Source of the DNA: JAKANT01 sp035502095
Lineage (GTDB): Bacteria; Pseudomonadota; Gammaproteobacteria; Burkholderiales; Burkholderiaceae_F
DNA length: 64,000 nt
Assembly (NCBI GenBank): GCA_035502095.1
Contig: DATJUX010000040.1
Location: 248,001 to 312,000, forward strand
Direction: 5' to 3'
The position numbers and the translations under genes were made by a program. The notes beneath the pieces are model-generated. The model made no database searches, was not told the origin of the DNA, and saw only the letters and a list, made by a program, of their open reading frames with translations. Shown in pieces: positions 51,597-60,392 of the stretch. Position 1 is the first letter of the stretch, and every line of letters begins with the position of its first letter.

Positions 51597-54104
51597 TCAG
51601 TCTCTCGGGGACGGCATCTCGAAGGCCGACGCTTCGCGCGGCATCGCCTCATCGCCGTCGGTTCCGGTCCGAGTTCCCGGGGCACGGGCCGGCTGGTTGT
51701 GCCAGTAGCGCGCGCCGTCGATCCGCTCCCGCCGCACCGATTCGCCTCCATCGGCGGCGAACCGCCATTGGGTCGCGCCCGCGAAATCGGTTCGCACGAT
51801 TCGAGCGCCGACGCCAAGGTAGCGCCCGACTACGATCGGATCCGGGTGACCGAACCGGTTACGGTAACCGGCCTGCGCGACGACCCAGGTTGGTGCAACC
51901 GCGCGCACAAATGGGTCGCTGGAGGAGTGGCGGCTCCCATGATGGGGCATGGTGAGCAGCCGTGCGTGCAAGTCGGCCACCCGGGAGAGCAGTTCGAGTT
52001 CCTGCGCCGCCGGCAGGTCGCCGGTCAGGAGCACCCGCGTCCGGCCCAGGCGAACCTCGACCACGCACGAGCGTGCGTTGGTGCTGCGTCCCGGCACGGC
52101 GTATTGGGCAGCCGTCGGATGCAGGACGCTAAGTTGGAGTCCGTCGATCTCCTCCGAAACTCCGGCCTGGCAACGTCGCACCGGGCCCGCGGCGGACAGG
52201 ATCGGATGGGCCGCATCGATCGAGGTCCAGGTTTCGCGGATCTCGAGAGCCTTGAGGAGCGCCACCGCTCCGCCGGAGTGGTCGCTGTCGAGGTGCGAGA
52301 GCACGAGGACGTCGATGCGTTCGATCCCGCGCGTACGCAGGTAAGGCAACACGATGCGACTCCCTGCGTCGGCCTGCGGCGAATAGCGCGGCCCGCTGTC
52401 GTAGAGGACAACGTGCCCTTGCGCCTCGACGACAAGCGCGGCCCCCTGCCCCACGTCGAGCGCGGTGACCCACAGTTCGCCAGTCCGTGGCCGCTCCGCC
52501 GGCCAGACAAAAAGAGGGAGCAGCCAGACTGCGCCAGCCCAGCGCAACGGCCAGCCGGGCGGCGCAAGCAACCACGCCGCCCCGAGCATTCCCAAGGCCG
52601 CCACCCAGAGTGCCGGCGCGGGCAACGCGATCGATGCTGCACGCCACTTCAGCGACCAAGTCAACAGGTCCGCAAGCAGCGTCATGAGGAAGTGGGCCAA
52701 CGCGAGCAGCGGCACGGCGAGCGACGCCAACGGCTCCGGAAATGCGGCCAGGGACGCTCCGGCAAGCGACAACGGCGTGATCAGGAGGCTCACCAGCGGT
52801 ATCGCGACCGCATTCGCCATGGGCGATACCAGCGACACCTGCTGGAACAGCACCACCGTAAGCGGTATCAACGCGACAGTGACCACGAGTTGAATGCGGG
52901 CGGCCTCGCGCAAGTGTGCGCGCCATCCAGGATTGCGAAGGTTCGGGCGCCCCTCGACTGAAAGGAAAATCGCCGCCACCGCGCCGAAGGACAGCCAGAA
53001 TCCCGGCGCGAGAACGGCCCACGGATCGAGCAGCGTCACAGTCGCGGCGGCGAGCGCGAGCGTTGTCGCGGGACCCGTGCCGAGCCGCAACAGCGTTGCG
53101 ACGGCGACCGTCGACAGCATGAAGAAGGTACGCTGCGCGGGCACGCCCCAGCCGGCGAGCAGGCAATAGCCCCACGCCGCGGCCATCGCCGCGAACGCCG
53201 CGGCGCTTTGTGCCGGTGCAAGAGACAACGCCCAGGGCGAGCGACGCCAGATCTTGCCGGCGACCACAGCGAGCATGCCGGCGATCATCGTAATGTGCAG
53301 GCCTGAAATGCTGACCAGATGGGATATCCCGGTGCGGTTGAAGAGCAGCCAGTCCTCTTCGCGGATCGCGCGCTGGTCTCCAAGCACCAGCGCGACCAGC
53401 ACGCCGCCGTAGCGCGCACCGCCCAGGCGCTCCTGCAGCTTGCCGCGAAGCACGTCGCGCGCGCGGTCGATCGCGTAGCCGAGCCTCCAGACCATCGTGT
53501 CGATCCGCCTGGGCTGCATCTGGCCGTCCCGGATGTACCCCGCGGCGCGCAGGTTGCGCTCGAGCATCCAGGCTTCGAGATCGAAGCCGCCCGGGTTCAA
53601 GGTCGCATGCGGTCGTCGCAGCCGCGCGACGAAGCGCCAGCGCTCACCGGCTCGTACCTGCGCCTGGTCGGCAAACCAGCCGATGGAGATGTGTGCGGGC
53701 ACCTCAATGCCCGGCGTTTCGACCGCCTCGACATCGAACTCGAAACGCGTGCCACGCGACAGCTGCGCCGGCAGGCTCGCTACCACGCCGACAATGCAGA
53801 CGTCGCGGCCTTCGCTTGCGAACGCCAGTTCGTCGGCGAGCCGCCATTTCGCCAGCCAAGCCGCGTGGCTGGCGCCAAGCACAAGCGCGGCGAGCGGCAG
53901 GATGGCATTGCGAGCCAACCGCGTCCGCTCAACGCGCGGCAGCATCCAACGCGCGGCGCGCGCATGCAGGAGCGCTGCCACGAGCAACACCGCGCTGGCG
54001 AGGAACGTGGCGGGCAGCAGGACGCCGGAGCCAGGCAAAGCGGCCTGTTGCTGCAGCAGCCATGCGCCGGCCACGAAGGCAGCCAGCGACCAGGCGGGCC
54101 TCAC
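51597..54104 (-). CDS. comEC: ComEC/Rec2 DNA-uptake channel protein
   Basis: 835 residues. N-terminal membrane segments and an OB-like domain (GVVASLPAQLSRGTRFEFDVEAV), the ComEC competence core with many helices (HLVSISGLHITMIAGMLAVVAGKIW; WLSFGAVAAIFLSVEG), and a C-terminal metallo-beta-lactamase-like domain with SHLDSDHSGGAV (about 602-613) and MPHHGSRHSS. It carries single-stranded DNA across the inner membrane during transformation. The ATG overlaps the tatD stop (ATGA). Whether other competence genes are present is not known. Confidence 0.93.
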   Translation of the reverse strand: MRPAWSLAAFVAGAWLLQQQAALPGSGVLLPATFLASAVLLVAALLHARAARWMLPRVERTRLARNAILPLAALVLGASHAAWLAKWRLADELAFASEGRDVCIVGVVASLPAQLSRGTRFEFDVEAVETPGIEVPAHISIGWFADQAQVRAGERWRFVARLRRPHATLNPGGFDLEAWMLERNLRAAGYIRDGQMQPRRIDTMVWRLGYAIDRARDVLRGKLQERLGGARYGGVLVALVLGDQRAIREEDWLLFNRTGISHLVSISGLHITMIAGMLAVVAGKIWRRSPWALSLAPAQSAAAFAAMAAAWGYCLLAGWGVPAQRTFFMLSTVAVATLLRLGTGPATTLALAAATVTLLDPWAVLAPGFWLSFGAVAAIFLSVEGRPNLRNPGWRAHLREAARIQLVVTVALIPLTVVLFQQVSLVSPMANAVAIPLVSLLITPLSLAGASLAAFPEPLASLAVPLLALAHFLMTLLADLLTWSLKWRAASIALPAPALWVAALGMLGAAWLLAPPGWPLRWAGAVWLLPLFVWPAERPRTGELWVTALDVGQGAALVVEAQGHVVLYDSGPRYSPQADAGSRIVLPYLRTRGIERIDVLVLSHLDSDHSGGAVALLKALEIRETWTSIDAAHPILSAAGPVRRCQAGVSEEIDGLQLSVLHPTAAQYAVPGRSTNARSCVVEVRLGRTRVLLTGDLPAAQELELLSRVADLHARLLTMPHHGSRHSSSDPFVRAVAPTWVVAQAGYRNRFGHPDPIVVGRYLGVGARIVRTDFAGATQWRFAADGGESVRRERIDGARYWHNQPARAPGTRTGTDGDEAMPREASAFEMPSPRD

Positions 54105-54922
54105 CCCGGTGGAACGGCGCGCGGGTGGTCGAGCAGAAGAGCGAGGCGCGGCAACGCAGCGCAGGCGTTGACGCGATTGCGCTCCGCCAATGCCTCGGCC
54201 GCGAGGCTACGCAGCGCCATCATCGTCTGCGCGATCCGCGGCAATTCTCCCGGCTCGTTGCGCAGCGGGCGGCCAGCTTCGCGCAGCCACGCTGGGGGGA
54301 TATCCGGGGCATCGGTCTCGAGCACGATGGATTCTTCAGGAAGCTCTGCCGCGAACCGGCGTATGCGCAAGGAGCCAGCGTAGGTCATCGCTCCGCCAAA
54401 GCCCAGCCTGAAACCGAGTTCCATGAACTGCCGTGCCTGCTGCTCGCTGCCATTGAATGCGTGGGCGATGCCTCCCGGCACCTCGATCCGCCGCAGGTGC
54501 TTGAGCAGGACGTCGGCCGATCGGCGGACGTGCAGGATCACGGGGAGGCCGAAATCGTGCGCGACGCGCAGTTGCTCGCGATAGAACCATTCCTGCCGGT
54601 CGCGATTCAATCCGGCGACGAAGAAATCCAGACCGATTTCGCCGACCGCGACGAAGCGCGCGTCCGCGACCGCCGCGGCGACCGCGCTGCGCAGCACGTC
54701 GACGTGCTCTTCGCGCGCACCGTCGATCCACAGCGGATGCAGGCCGAGTGCATAGGCGAACCGATGGTCGTGCGCGACCTGCCGGGCTTTCTCGAAATGG
54801 TCGACGTGGCCGGGAGGAATGACCAGCATCGAAACCCCTGCGCCGCGCGCGCGCGCGACCACCTCCGCGCGGTCGGAATCGAACTCCTCCGCATCAAGAT
54901 GGCAGTGCGTATCGATCCACAT
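54101..54922 (-). CDS. tatD: TatD-family metal-dependent DNase
   Basis: 273 residues starting MWIDTHCHLDAEEFD, where the HCH pair and later Glu (VGEIGLDFF), His (ILHVRRSADV), His (IAHAFNGSEQQ) and Asp (LETDAPDI) bind two metals. Members are 3'-5' exonucleases acting on single-stranded DNA and RNA and implicated in DNA repair. It overlaps comEC by four bases. A DNA-degrading enzyme next to the uptake channel may be meaningful, or simply local gene order. It is divergent from the DUF2062 gene. Confidence 0.93.
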   Translation of the reverse strand: MWIDTHCHLDAEEFDSDRAEVVARARGAGVSMLVIPPGHVDHFEKARQVAHDHRFAYALGLHPLWIDGAREEHVDVLRSAVAAAVADARFVAVGEIGLDFFVAGLNRDRQEWFYREQLRVAHDFGLPVILHVRRSADVLLKHLRRIEVPGGIAHAFNGSEQQARQFMELGFRLGFGGAMTYAGSLRIRRFAAELPEESIVLETDAPDIPPAWLREAGRPLRNEPGELPRIAQTMMALRSLAAEALAERNRVNACAALPRLALLLDHPRAVPPG

Positions 54923-55005
54923 GGGGCTCGGGATCAGGGCATTCGCCGGCGGCCTGATCCAACACGTCGATCGTAGTCTGTCGCGGTCTTCCCGAGGATC
55001 GGACC

Positions 55006-55563
55006 GTGTCGCGGAAGTGGTTCAGGCGTTGTCTCCCCACCGTCGAGCGGGTGCGCGAGGTCAAGGCGCTCGCCCGATTCGGCGACGCGCTGTTTCATCC
55101 CGCGCTCTGGCACCTCAATCGGCGCAGCACCGCCGGCGGGGTTGCGGCGGGACTCTTCTGCGGGCTGATTCCGGGGCCGTTCCAGATGCACGGCGCCGGA
55201 ATCGCCGCCGCGATCTTCAGGGTCAACCTGCCCGTGGTGCTGGCGAGCATGCCGTATACGAATCCGCTCACGATCTTCCCGTTGTACCTGGTCGCGTACC
55301 AGCTCGGCGCCTTCGTGCTCGGCGCCGGCACAGGTCGCTAGCGACGCCCGTCACCCGACTGGGCGTGGGACGAGCCGCTCGCATCGGCGGCGGCGTCCTG
55401 GCAGTGGATGCTCGGGTTGGGTGCGCCGCTGGCGCTCGGCCTGTTCCTGCTTGGCGCCAGGCTCGCGTTGTTCGGCTACATCGGCGTGCGCGTCCTGTGG
55501 AGCGTGCACCTGCGCCGCAGCTGGGCCGTGCGCAAGCGACAACGAGCCGCATCGTCCCCGTGA
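55006..55563 (+). pseudogene. DUF2062 membrane protein interrupted by an in-frame TAG
   Basis: Reads from GTG at 55006 (GAGG eight bases upstream) for 111 codons, giving the DUF2062 core HPALWHLNRRSTAGGVAAGL and FCGLIPGPFQM with membrane segments. A TAG stands at 55339-55341. The same frame then continues for 73 sense codons to TGA at 55561, encoding a further membrane helix (LGAPLALGLFLLGARLALF) and a basic tail, as full-length members of about 170-185 residues have. It is a single nonsense change, not a frameshift. It could be a young pseudogene, a truncated but working protein, read-through or a base-call error. Confidence 0.8.
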
Positions 55564-55566
55564 CGG

Positions 55567-56247
55567 TCAGTGCTCCGGACTGAGCCTGCCCTGCTCCAGC
55601 CGTAAGGTGCGGTCGCACTTGCGCGCCAGATCGGGATCGTGCGTGACGATCACGATCGCCGTCCCGCGCTGCCGGGCGAGCGCCAGAAACACGTCGAAGA
55701 CTGCCTGCGCCGTGCCGCGATCAAGGTTGCCGGTCGGCTCGTCGGCGAGGACACAGTCCGGCCGCGCCACGATCGCACGCGCGATGGCCGTGCGCTGGCG
55801 TTCGCCGCCGGACAGTTCCGCCGGGTGATGAATCAGCCGTTCGGCGAGGCCCACGTCGCCAAGCGCTTGCGCGGCGGCGGCACGCGCCTGTGCGATCGGT
55901 GCGCGCCGGATCGACATGGGCATCGCGACGTTGTCGAGCGCGGTGAACTCGGGCAGCAAATGGTGAAACTGGTAGACGAAGCCGAGCTTGTGGTTGCGTA
56001 GGCGGCCGCGTTCGATCTCCGACAAGGTGGCCAGGTCGCGGCCGCCGATGGAGACGGTGCCGGAATCGAGCGAATCGAGGCCGCCCAGGCAATGCAGCAG
56101 CGTGCTCTTGCCGGAGCCGGAAGCGCCGACGACCGCGATCACTTCGCCCTGCGCGACCGTGACATCGGCGCCGCGCAGCACTTCGACCGCGAGGCCGCCC
56201 TCGCGATACGCCTTGCTCACGCCGCGCCCGACCAGGACGTCAGTCAT
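55567..56247 (-). CDS. lolD: Lipoprotein-releasing ABC transporter ATPase LolD
   Basis: 226 residues. Walker A GASGSGKST, Q-loop, signature LSGGERQRTAIARAI, Walker B CVLADEPTGNLD, and switch His in VTHD. The LolD box VYQFHHLLPEFTALDNV is clear. With LolC/E it extracts outer-membrane lipoproteins such as BamB and PilF from the inner membrane. Its start overlaps the lolC/E stop by eight bases. It is convergent with the DUF2062 gene, three bases apart. Confidence 0.95.
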   Translation of the reverse strand: MTDVLVGRGVSKAYREGGLAVEVLRGADVTVAQGEVIAVVGASGSGKSTLLHCLGGLDSLDSGTVSIGGRDLATLSEIERGRLRNHKLGFVYQFHHLLPEFTALDNVAMPMSIRRAPIAQARAAAAQALGDVGLAERLIHHPAELSGGERQRTAIARAIVARPDCVLADEPTGNLDRGTAQAVFDVFLALARQRGTAIVIVTHDPDLARKCDRTLRLEQGRLSPEH

Positions 56248-57496
56248 AGCGCAGCGCCTCGGCCGGCCGCACCCGGGCTGCGCGCCAGCTTGGATAGACC
56301 GTCGCCACCAGCGCCAGCACGAGCGAGATCACGGTGATCGGAACGATGTCGCTGGCACGCGGATCGGACGGCAGCTCGCTGATGAAATAGACGTCCTTCG
56401 GCAGGAACTGCATGCCCAGCACGTGTTCGATCGCCGGCACGATGACGTCGAGGTTGTTCGCCAGCAGCAACCCGAGTCCGACGCCGAGCACCGTGCCGAT
56501 CACACCGATCAGCGTCCCCTGCACGATGAACACGGCCATGACCGAAGCGGGGCTTGCGCCCAGCGTGCGCAGGATGGCGATGTCGGATTGTTTTTCCGTC
56601 ACGGTCATCACCAGCGTCGAGACGAGATTGAACGCGGCCACGGCGACGATCAGCGTGAGAATGATGAACATCATGCGCTTTTCGGTCTGCACGGCGGCAA
56701 ACCAGGTGCGGTTCTGGCGCGTCCAGTCGCGCACGACGAGCCCCGGGTCCAGCATTCCGGACAGTTGCGCGGCCACCCGCGGCGCCTGCTGCATGTCCTT
56801 GATCCTGAGCCGCACACCGGTCGGCCCATCGACGCGGAACAGGCGCTCTGCATCTTCGATGTGAATCATCGCAAGCGTGCTGTCGAACTCGTAGTGGCCG
56901 GATTCGAACGTCGCGATCACCTTGAACTGGCGCAGGCGCGGCACGATCCCCGCCGGCGTGACGGTTCCCTGCGGCGCGATCATCGTCACCTTGTCGCCCG
57001 GCACCACCAGCAGGCTGTGCGCGAGTTCGACGCCGAGAATCACGCCGAACCCACCGGGCGCGAGGTCGGCGAGCTTGCCGCCCTTGAGGTTGGTCACCAC
57101 CTCGGCGACGGTCGGCTCGAGGCCCGGATCGATGCCGCGCACCAGCGCTCCGCGTACGACGTCGCCCGACGTGAACATCGCCTGCGCCGACACGTAAGGC
57201 GCGGCGGCGACGACTTCCGGGTGCTTGCGGGCCTCGTCCGCAATGCGCCGCCAATCGGTCAAGGAACTGTCGTACGAGAACACTTCGATGTGCGAAAGCA
57301 CCGAAAGCATGCGGTCGCGCACTTCCTTCTGGAAGCCGTTCATCACCGAGAGCACGACGATCAGGGCCGCGACCCCGAGCGCGATGCCTGCCATCGAGAT
57401 CGCGGATATGAAGGAGATGAAGGCATTGCGGCGTCGTGCGCGCCGGCCGGCGCGCGTGTAGCGCAGCCCGATACGGGCTTCGAAGGGAAGATTCAA
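56240..57496 (-). CDS. lolC: Lipoprotein-releasing system permease LolC/LolE
   Basis: 418 residues from a TTG at 57496 (MNLPFEARIGLRYTRAGRR), with GAG six bases upstream; the frame stays open far beyond but without family similarity. FtsX-like topology: helix 1 (about 25-47, FISFISAISMAGIALGVAALIVV), a large periplasmic domain, then three C-terminal helices (MFIILTLIVAVAAFNLVSTLV, VFIVQGTLIGVIGTVLGVGL, VPITVISLVLALVATVYPS). Only one permease gene is present beside lolD, so the transporter is probably a homodimer or has its partner elsewhere. Confidence 0.9.
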   Translation of the reverse strand: MNLPFEARIGLRYTRAGRRARRRNAFISFISAISMAGIALGVAALIVVLSVMNGFQKEVRDRMLSVLSHIEVFSYDSSLTDWRRIADEARKHPEVVAAAPYVSAQAMFTSGDVVRGALVRGIDPGLEPTVAEVVTNLKGGKLADLAPGGFGVILGVELAHSLLVVPGDKVTMIAPQGTVTPAGIVPRLRQFKVIATFESGHYEFDSTLAMIHIEDAERLFRVDGPTGVRLRIKDMQQAPRVAAQLSGMLDPGLVVRDWTRQNRTWFAAVQTEKRMMFIILTLIVAVAAFNLVSTLVMTVTEKQSDIAILRTLGASPASVMAVFIVQGTLIGVIGTVLGVGLGLLLANNLDVIVPAIEHVLGMQFLPKDVYFISELPSDPRASDIVPITVISLVLALVATVYPSWRAARVRPAEALRYD

Positions 57497-57592
57497 GTGG
57501 CGCTCGGCAAGCGGCAGCAGTAGTCGCGCGGGTGAGTCGTTCGGGCGCGCGGATTCTATCGAAGCACGCAACGTCCCTCGTAGAATCGCGCC

Positions 57593-58651
57593 ATGTCCTA
57601 TTTCGTCGTGGTGCCCGGCGCGCTGGTTCCCGCATCGATCGCGCCGCGCCTGCTGGCACGGGCGAAGTTGCCGCGGCTCGCGCGCAAGCTGCAGCGTGCG
57701 CTGGTCGAGGAGCCGGTGCACATGAGCGGCGATGGCGCCGCGCATCTCGACTGGCTCTGGTCGAGGTTCGGTGCACCCGCTGCAAGACCCGTCACCGCTC
57801 CGTACGCGTGGCGAGCACTGAATCACGCGAGCGCGCTCGAGATGCCATCCGACCAGCCGATCTGGCACGCCGATCCGGTTCACTTCGCGTTCGCGCGCGA
57901 CCACATCCTTGTTGCCGGTTTCGACCGCGCCTCGGCGATCGCGCCGGATGAAAGTCGCGAGCTGGCCGCCGAGGCGGCGGCGCTCCTGGCCGGATTCGGC
58001 GCCTCGCTGCGCGTGCTCGATGCCTCTCACTGGTTCCTGTCGTTCGATCCCCCGTGGCAGCAGATCACCACGGTCGCGTTCGACGCCGCGCTCGGACGTT
58101 CGCTCGAGCGGGTGCTGCCCGCAGGCGATGCAGCGGCACGCTGGCGCAAGCTGCTCACCGAGGTCCAGATCGCGTGGCACCAGCATCCCGTCAACCGGCG
58201 CCGCGAAGCGGCGGGGGTGCAGACGATCAATGGACTGTGGCTGCACGGCGGCGGCGCATGGCGCGAACTGCCTCGGCGGGCATTCGGTGCCGTCGCGACG
58301 GACGACGCCGTGGTCCGTGGCTGGGCGCTCGCCAGCGGCGTTGCGCCGAGTGCCCTGCTTCCGCTCGAAGGCAAACCGGCCGGCGATACGGCGTCGCTGG
58401 TGTACCTGCCGCTCCTGCACCCGCTCGCTAGCCAGAACGAGTGGGATGGCTGGCTCGATGCGCTTCTGCAGCTCGACGCCCGGATCGAAGACCACGTGGC
58501 GCATGCGTTCGCCCACGGCTCCGGGGAGGTCGTGCTCGTTCTCACCGGGCGCGAAGTCGTGCGCAGCGTGAGTCTGCGGCGCTCCGACACGGCGCGGATA
58601 TGGCGGCGCAATTCCATCGCGGAGCTCTTTTCGGAGCCGGAGCCGAGTTGA
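57593..58651 (+). CDS. RpfE-type conserved protein upstream of recJ
   Basis: 352 residues, starting MSYFVVVPGALVPASIAPRLL. It contains conserved blocks HADPVHFAFARDHILV, LDASHWFLSFDPPW, EVQIAWHQHPVNRRREAAGVQTINGLW and LHGGGAWRELP. The sequence resembles the family annotated as RpfE or as phosphoglycerate-mutase-like. In Xanthomonas, rpfE lies beside recJ and affects virulence-factor regulation. No catalytic mechanism can be supported here. Its stop overlaps the recJ TTG start (TTGA), so the two are translationally coupled. Confidence 0.7.
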   Translation: MSYFVVVPGALVPASIAPRLLARAKLPRLARKLQRALVEEPVHMSGDGAAHLDWLWSRFGAPAARPVTAPYAWRALNHASALEMPSDQPIWHADPVHFAFARDHILVAGFDRASAIAPDESRELAAEAAALLAGFGASLRVLDASHWFLSFDPPWQQITTVAFDAALGRSLERVLPAGDAAARWRKLLTEVQIAWHQHPVNRRREAAGVQTINGLWLHGGGAWRELPRRAFGAVATDDAVVRGWALASGVAPSALLPLEGKPAGDTASLVYLPLLHPLASQNEWDGWLDALLQLDARIEDHVAHAFAHGSGEVVLVLTGREVVRSVSLRRSDTARIWRRNSIAELFSEPEPS

Positions 58652-60345
58652 ATACGCGCTTCGTTGAACGGGACTACGACGCCGCAGCCGCGCAGCGGCT
58701 GGCCGGCGCTGGGATCGCCCGCCCTCTGGCACGTGTGCTTGCTGCCCGCGGCATTCTGTCGGCGAGCGACCTGCAACTCGCGGTACGCGACATGCACGAT
58801 CCGGCAGGTCTCGCCCATATCGACGTTGCGGCGACCTTGCTGGCGGACGCGATCGACGGCCAACGGCATATGACCGTCGTGGCCGACTACGACTGCGACG
58901 GCGCGACCGCATGCGCGGTCGCGGTACGCGGGTTGCGCGCACTCGGGGCGTCGGTTGACTACGTCGTGCCGAACCGCTTCGAGTTCGGCTACGGGCTGAC
59001 GCCCGAGATTGTCGACCTGGCGGCGAACCGTTCGCCGCGGCCCGAGCTGTTGATCACCGTCGACAACGGCATTGCGAGCGTGGAGGGGGTCGATCGTGCG
59101 GCACAGTTGGGAATCGCCGTCCTGATCACCGACCATCACCTGCCAGGCGACCGCATGCCCGCGGCCGCCGCGATCGTCAACCCGAACCAGCGCGGCTGCG
59201 GCTTTCCAAGCAAGCACCTCGCCGGAGTTGGCGTGATGTTCTACGTGCTGACCGCGTTGCGCGCCGAGTTGCGCCGGCGCGGCAGGTTCAGTGCGCCTGG
59301 CCAGCCGCGGCTCGACGCGCTGCTGGACTTGGTAGCCCTCGGCACCGTGGCCGACGTGGTCCGGCTCGACCGCAACAACCGGATCCTGGTCGCGGCCGGC
59401 CTGCGCCGCGTGCAGACGGGACGCGCTCACTCCGGCGTCAACGCCCTCTTCCAACTCGCCGGCCGAAGCGTGCGGGCCGCGCAGGCCGAGGACTTCGGCT
59501 TCGTGGCGGGTCCGCGCATCAACGCCGCCGGACGGCTGAACGACATGACGATCGGCATCGAGTGCCTGCTCACCGACGACCCGGAGCGTGCCCTCGAGCT
59601 GGCGGGCCGCCTCGACAGCCTCAATCGCGAGCGGCGCGCCATCGAGGCCGACATGAACTTCGATGCCTTCGCGGAGCTCGATGCCGCCTACGACGACGAC
59701 CGCCGCACGATCTGCCTGTTCAACGCGAACTGGCATCAGGGCGTGGTCGGCCTGGTTGCCTCGCGGGTCAAGGACCGGTTTCATCGTCCCACCATCGCCT
59801 TTGCGGCCGCGGACGAAACGAAGCTGCGCGGATCCGGACGCTCCATCGAAGGCGTGCACCTGCGCGACACGCTCGACCTCGTTACGAAGGCCGCCCCGCA
59901 CCTGGTCGAGAAGTTCGGCGGTCACGCGATGGCCGCCGGCTTGACGATCGAGCGCGGCGCCTTCGAGCCATTCGTGAAAGCGTTCGAAGCCGCGACCCGC
60001 GCCAGTGCGGACGTGCAGTTCTTCGCGCGCACGCTCGCAACGGACGGCGCGCTCGCGCCGAAGGACATCACGTTGGGTCTCATCGAGGCGATCGAGCGTC
60101 AGATCTGGGGCCAGGGGTTTCCGCCACCGCTGTTCGCCAACGAATTCGCCGTGCTCGACCAGCGCCTGCTCAACGACCGGCACTTGAAACTGCTGCTCGA
60201 ACTGGATGGCCGTCGCTTCGACGCAATCTGGTTTCGGCGGACCGGGACGCTGCCGGCGCACGTCCGTCTCGCCTACCGGCCGGTCGACGACCAATTCCAG
60301 GGTCTGCGGCGGATCACCCTGCTGATCGAGGCTGCATCCCTATAA
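58648..60345 (+). CDS. recJ: Single-stranded-DNA-specific exonuclease RecJ
   Basis: 565 residues from the TTG at 58648, overlapping the upstream gene's TGA, with GGAG five bases ahead. DHH-family motifs: VVADYDCDGATA (about 77-88), VLITDHHLPGDRMP, and the DHHA1 domain with GSGRSIEGVHLRD and KFGGHAMAAGLTI. The C-terminal OB region is present. RecJ is the 5'-3' exonuclease of RecF-pathway recombination and mismatch repair. Length agrees with E. coli RecJ (577). Confidence 0.95.
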   Translation: MNTRFVERDYDAAAAQRLAGAGIARPLARVLAARGILSASDLQLAVRDMHDPAGLAHIDVAATLLADAIDGQRHMTVVADYDCDGATACAVAVRGLRALGASVDYVVPNRFEFGYGLTPEIVDLAANRSPRPELLITVDNGIASVEGVDRAAQLGIAVLITDHHLPGDRMPAAAAIVNPNQRGCGFPSKHLAGVGVMFYVLTALRAELRRRGRFSAPGQPRLDALLDLVALGTVADVVRLDRNNRILVAAGLRRVQTGRAHSGVNALFQLAGRSVRAAQAEDFGFVAGPRINAAGRLNDMTIGIECLLTDDPERALELAGRLDSLNRERRAIEADMNFDAFAELDAAYDDDRRTICLFNANWHQGVVGLVASRVKDRFHRPTIAFAAADETKLRGSGRSIEGVHLRDTLDLVTKAAPHLVEKFGGHAMAAGLTIERGAFEPFVKAFEAATRASADVQFFARTLATDGALAPKDITLGLIEAIERQIWGQGFPPPLFANEFAVLDQRLLNDRHLKLLLELDGRRFDAIWFRRTGTLPAHVRLAYRPVDDQFQGLRRITLLIEAASL

Positions 60346-60346
60346 T
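60341..60346 (+). promoter_or_regulatory. -10 element TATAAT upstream of prfB
   Basis: A perfect TATAAT overlaps the recJ TAA stop, 47 bp before the prfB ATG. The best upstream partner, CTGCTG with a 16-bp spacer, is a weak -35. It could give prfB, and perhaps the following genes, expression independent of recJ. Confidence 0.5.
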
Positions 60347-60392
60347 CCGCCGCTCTCTCCTGTATCACTGTCACGCTGCGCGGATCGAAACC

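Noticed and set aside
58027..60294. A 755-codon minus-strand open frame opposite recJ and the RpfE-type gene.
   Set aside because: Antisense to RecJ with all DHH motifs on the plus strand; its own sequence shows no family.
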